Source: Pectinophora gossypiella (lineage: Eukaryota > Arthropoda > Insecta > Lepidoptera > Gelechiidae). Taken from it: 64,000 bases of DNA. The notes under the pieces were generated by a model, which was given only the letters and a program-made list of their open reading frames with translations, did not search any database and was not told where the DNA came from. Below are positions 62,601-64,000 of this stretch, in pieces. The position numbers and the translations under genes were made by a program. The stretch is taken from positions 3,465,001-3,529,000 of the forward strand of contig NC_065423.1 of the NCBI RefSeq assembly GCF_024362695.1, given 5' to 3'. Position 1 is the stretch's first letter. Each line of letters begins with the position of its first letter.

Positions 62601-63733
62601 TATGGAAACCAGTATGTCCCTCACCATTCTTATTCCATGTGAATGTGTCCCTGAGCTTCTGTCCTTCAATCTCCATGTCCAGGCGGATGGGCACCAGAAT
62701 CTGCTTCTGAGAGGAGTTCTCCAGCATGGCTGTCATGTCTGTGTCGTCAAAGCACAGCGGGAATGTTCGCACCTGTGGAGAGTTGTTATTTTTAGAACAC
62801 TGATGAAACTGTGTTCATAATAATGTAATGAAGTATGATACAATTAACTTACATCCCTTTGTTAGACTTAATTAACTTGAGATATAAAAAGAACTAATGG
62901 TAAGAGACTACATTGAGTAAGTGTATGGTAGGGTAATTCGGATGGAAACCATTGTATAGGATAGGGTCTCCGTGAGCTGGCCATCTGGAATTTATCTGGA
63001 TAATAATTAAATCATGGTGGAATTTATATAAAGCTATATTAAAAGATAGAGTCTGCTCACCTTATTAGATTATAGATGTTACTTTAAGTATAACCTTACC
63101 TTCTTATTATGCACCCTAGTCCTGCTAATGGGCGTGGCTTGAGGCACAGCGTCCAGGTGTGAGGAGTTGGGCATGACAGGCATCCAGGCGGGGTTGTGAG
63201 GCTTCTTGCTCTTGCTCTCCCTTGGTGTTGCCAGTTCTTGACTGACTGCTGCTGCTTTGTATCTGGAAGAAAATTAGATAGTTTTTTTTATTTCAACATG
63301 CGTTTCGTCGACTGACCTATGACTTAGTATTACTAGAAATATTGTTGCCTGAAATAGTTACTTTATTCATCTGCTATCATTTATGTATAACCACATGTTT
63401 TAGTAAGTTTGAGGCCAGACAGCATTTCTTTGGTCTAACAAAAAGCTTGATTAGATGTGATGTACTGACTACCCAAATTGGGATATAGTCGTGAGCTTAT
63501 GTACTGTAATGTTTTAGTCTCGAAAGGACCTAATTCACTTACTTTTCATCATTTCCTTCAATGATATCCTCGACTTCGGAAGCCTTGAGCAAAGACACTG
63601 AGCTGGACAACACATGAGCACCAAGTCCATTGTCAACCAAGCGTTTCCTTTCCTCGTTGGTCAAAGTCCTCCTGACCATGCCAGGGTACTTCTTGTAAAG
63701 AGACCCACGGAATAACCGTAGGTAGTTGCCGAC
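59482..63733 (-). CDS. Snr1: Snr1 / SMARCB1 (SNF5-type SWI/SNF subunit), six exons, 5' end outside window
   Basis: Six minus-strand exons join in frame to 345 codons plus stop: 63733-63543, 63262-63100, 62772-62625, 61955-61744, 61189-61013, 59628-59482. Every junction in the window is GT..AG and the phases agree. In order the product shows part of the N-terminal winged-helix region (VGNYLRLFRGSLYKKYP, residues 1-17 here), a linker with SSHLDAVPQATPI, RTFPLCFDD, then two SNF5 repeats: repeat 1 from about residue 145 (LVPIRLDMEIEGQKLRD) and repeat 2 from about 222 (RVVIKLNIHVGNTSLVDQ). A charged C-terminal helix ([20 protein letters not shown]) ends the protein. The family is a core subunit of the nuclear SWI/SNF (Brahma) remodeller, using the repeats for protein contacts and the basic C-terminal helix for the nucleosome. 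Human SMARCB1 has 385 residues, so about 30 N-terminal residues are missing and should lie right of 64000. Introns carry many transposon remnants. Confidence 0.97.
59743..59962. mobile_element. MITE M1 in the last Snr1 intron
   Basis: ACAGTGTGCTAGTGACATTG, GATCCTGAGGGGGATGATTC, TATCAAGTGGATATTTCCGT and, after unrelated sequence, TTTTAATTATTTTCAATTCT. The right half is missing and about 60 bp (GGGTTCCAAACCTCAATAGG) is inserted. Confidence 0.72.
60151..60720. mobile_element. TIR element in the last Snr1 intron
   Basis: CCGGCAAACTTCTTGAGCAT-CGA (60151-60173) and its perfect complement (60698-60720) enclose 570 bp. Weaker similarity continues outside (CACCAAGGTATAGGTT against CAAGGAATAACCTGCG). 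The left interior is GC-rich (GGTACGGGGCGCGGGGGCGG); the rest is AT-rich. No coding domain, so the class is unknown. Confidence 0.65.
60758..60788 (-). mobile_element. SINE S5 fragment in Snr1 intron
   Basis: CACAGGTACATCCATCGTAA then GATCGAATTC: the short core phrase of S5 only. Confidence 0.5.
60800..60960 (+). repeat. Repeat M5, diverged, in Snr1 intron
   Basis: ATAATATAGAACGGTATCTT, TCCGCCCCGTACCAATTCGT, CATACAAGTCTTAATTTAGT and GTGAGGTGTCCAGGGTGTGT. Ends about 50 bp before a Snr1 exon. Confidence 0.55.
61013..61189 (-). CDS. Snr1: Snr1 exon, SNF5 repeat 2
   Basis: 177 bp, exactly 59 codons, phase 0 at both ends. It encodes VEWDMSEKENNPEQFAMKLC, AELGLGGEFVTGIAYSVRGQ and LGWHQRTYAFSEAPLPIIE, among the most conserved parts of the family. 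ATTCCAG acceptor, GTAAAT donor. Confidence 0.98.
61228..61462 (-). mobile_element. SINE S1, head truncated, in Snr1 intron
   Basis: AAACAGCCTATATACGTCCC, ACTGCTGGGCACAGGCCTCC, ACTCCACCACGCTGCTCCAC, GATGCACGGAATCATCTTAG and AAGTCCTTACCAAACAAAGG. Same orientation as the gene. Confidence 0.85.
61478..61720. mobile_element. 5'-inverted RTE-type LINE fragment in Snr1 intron
   Basis: 61519-61561 on the minus strand reads VKLKWNWAGHIYRM; 61578-61670 on the plus strand reads RDRRRRGRPKRRWRDDLDVF and LEGWLNEALERI. In RTE proteins LKW-x-WAGH comes before RGRP-x-RW-x-DD on the same strand. Here the upstream segment is flipped, as in a twin-primed (5'-inverted) insertion. The plus-strand frame running on past 61720 crosses into a Snr1 exon by chance. 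Confidence 0.78.
61744..61955 (-). CDS. Snr1: Snr1 exon, end of repeat 1 and start of repeat 2
   Basis: 212 bp. The first two bases complete the split Glu codon; then SIITPEQFAEVLCDDLELN, FIPAIASSIRQQIEAFP, EEQSDQRVVIKLNIHVGN and TSLVDQ. TTGCAG acceptor, GTACAT donor. The donor lies within about 30 bp of an inverted RTE LINE fragment in the next intron. Confidence 0.97.
62250..62352 (-). mobile_element. LINE L4 3' fragment in Snr1 intron
   Basis: CAGGAGCCATGCTCTTGTTG, ATGTAGCATTAAAGGCCAAT, TCTTTGACTTCCTTATAATA and CCATGTAAGCTCTTCATGAG; diverged from 54122-54305. Confidence 0.65.
62625..62772 (-). CDS. Snr1: Snr1 exon, start of SNF5 repeat 1
   Basis: 148 bp, 49 codons plus one base. It reads VRTFPLCFDDTDMTAMLENS and then ILVPIRLDMEIEGQKLRDTF up to TWNKN; the last base G joins AG of the next exon to make Glu. 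CCACAG acceptor, GTGAGG donor. Confidence 0.96.
63100..63262 (-). CDS. Snr1: Snr1 exon, linker region
   Basis: 163 bp. The first base completes the Lys codon split by the previous intron; the exon then reads YKAAAVSQELATPRESKSKK and continues through NPAWMPVMPNSSHLDAVPQ to RVHNKK. TTCCAG acceptor, GTAAGG donor, ends in phase 0. This is the linker between the DNA-binding region and the SNF5 repeats. Confidence 0.95.
63462..63503 (+). mobile_element. SINE S5 tail fragment in Snr1 intron
   Basis: TGACTACCCAAATTGGGATA then TAGTCGTGAGCTTATGTA, about 40 bp from a Snr1 donor site. Confidence 0.6.
63543..63733 (-). CDS. Snr1: Snr1 exon (first one in the window)
   Basis: 191 bp, 63 codons plus two bases. 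It opens after a TTTTAAG acceptor in phase 0 with VGNYLRLFRGSLYKKYP and ends ...EGNDE plus AA before a GTAAGT donor. It encodes the second half of the winged-helix region and the SLLKASEVED segment. The initiator ATG is not here: the 5' coding exon normally ends just before VGNYLR, and I find no matching exon between 63734 and 64000. Confidence 0.95.
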
Positions 63734-64000
63734 CTTAAAACAGACACACGCTTTAAGGTGACAGAAACAATTCTTTCAGCAAACTTCCACAGTTTAAGAA
63801 GAGTATTAAAATAAAGCATTAATAATACAAAATAGTATAATTATATAGTTTATAATTCCAACATAGTTGTTGATGACGAAGTCAAATTGTTCTACCAAAA
63901 CGTTTCGAATGTTTATTTTTATCACTCTCTAAAATCTAGACCTATTTTGAATTACAGGTCAGTTACTTGAACAACCAAGCAGGACATGCAATAACAAATT

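Noticed and set aside
63734..64000. Search for the first coding exon of Snr1
   Set aside because: No frame with the expected N-terminal sequence and donor in this stretch; it should lie beyond the window.
1..64000. Endogenous viral sequences
   Set aside because: No capsid, envelope, LTR pair or viral polymerase motif was recognised; all retroelement pieces read as non-LTR LINE or SINE.

Overview
The window is eukaryotic nuclear DNA from an insect, almost certainly a moth (Lepidoptera). It is AT-rich and gene-poor. The evidence for Lepidoptera is: (i) the only clear host gene, at the right end, encodes an insect-type SNF5/Snr1 protein; (ii) a non-autonomous Helitron has the lepidopteran-style TCTATAC start and CTAG end; (iii) three SINE types share one central domain under different heads and tails, an arrangement I recall from Helicoverpa (HaSE1-3), which points weakly to a noctuoid moth. 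There is no operon structure and nothing prokaryotic.

Layout. 1-5.9 kb: a TIR element (family M3), a tandem array of about 240-bp monomers (1057-2862), a fold-back MITE (M1), two SINEs and a SINE chimera. 5.9-8.7 kb: a Helitron carrying a 134-bp satellite with a higher-order order of monomers. 8.7-22 kb: dispersed MITEs, SINEs and LINE 3' ends, including an R1/Jockey-like LINE C-terminus near 14.6 kb. 22.39-24.05 kb: a near-perfect palindrome of two head-to-head copies of the 5' half of a Tc1-like transposon, ending exactly at its TIRs. 24-59 kb: nested SINE/LINE/MITE layers with several readable target-site duplications. 59.48-63.73 kb: six exons of Snr1 (SMARCB1 homologue, SWI/SNF subunit) on the minus strand; the first coding exon lies beyond the right edge, and the introns are full of transposon debris.

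Family names used below. M1: fold-back MITE with ends CAGGGTGTTAG, TA flanks. M2: fold-back MITE with ends GGGGTTAAAAAGG. M3: MITE with long TIRs containing AAAAGGAAAGGGACGG. M4: MITE with ends TATAAGAAAACCAGGTATGC. M5: about 210-bp repeat running from AGAATAAGGAATAATACT to GTGTCCGGGG. R6: hairpin repeat. R8: MITE with ends ACAGTCATGAGC. S1: tRNA-headed SINE with RTE-like tail. S2: tRNA-headed SINE with another tail. S3: 5S-rRNA-like SINE. S4: tRNA-headed SINE beginning GCCGTGGTAGCCC. S5: SINE containing TACATCCATCGCAAGATGAA. L1-L8: LINE-derived 3' ends.

The elements do not form a pathway. Most are inert remnants, but the Tc1 palindrome would form a dsRNA hairpin of about 760 bp if transcribed, so it is the best candidate for something with a biological effect (a small-RNA source against its own transposon family). 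All boundaries were read by eye without alignment software; coordinates of degenerate repeats are approximate to some tens of bases.
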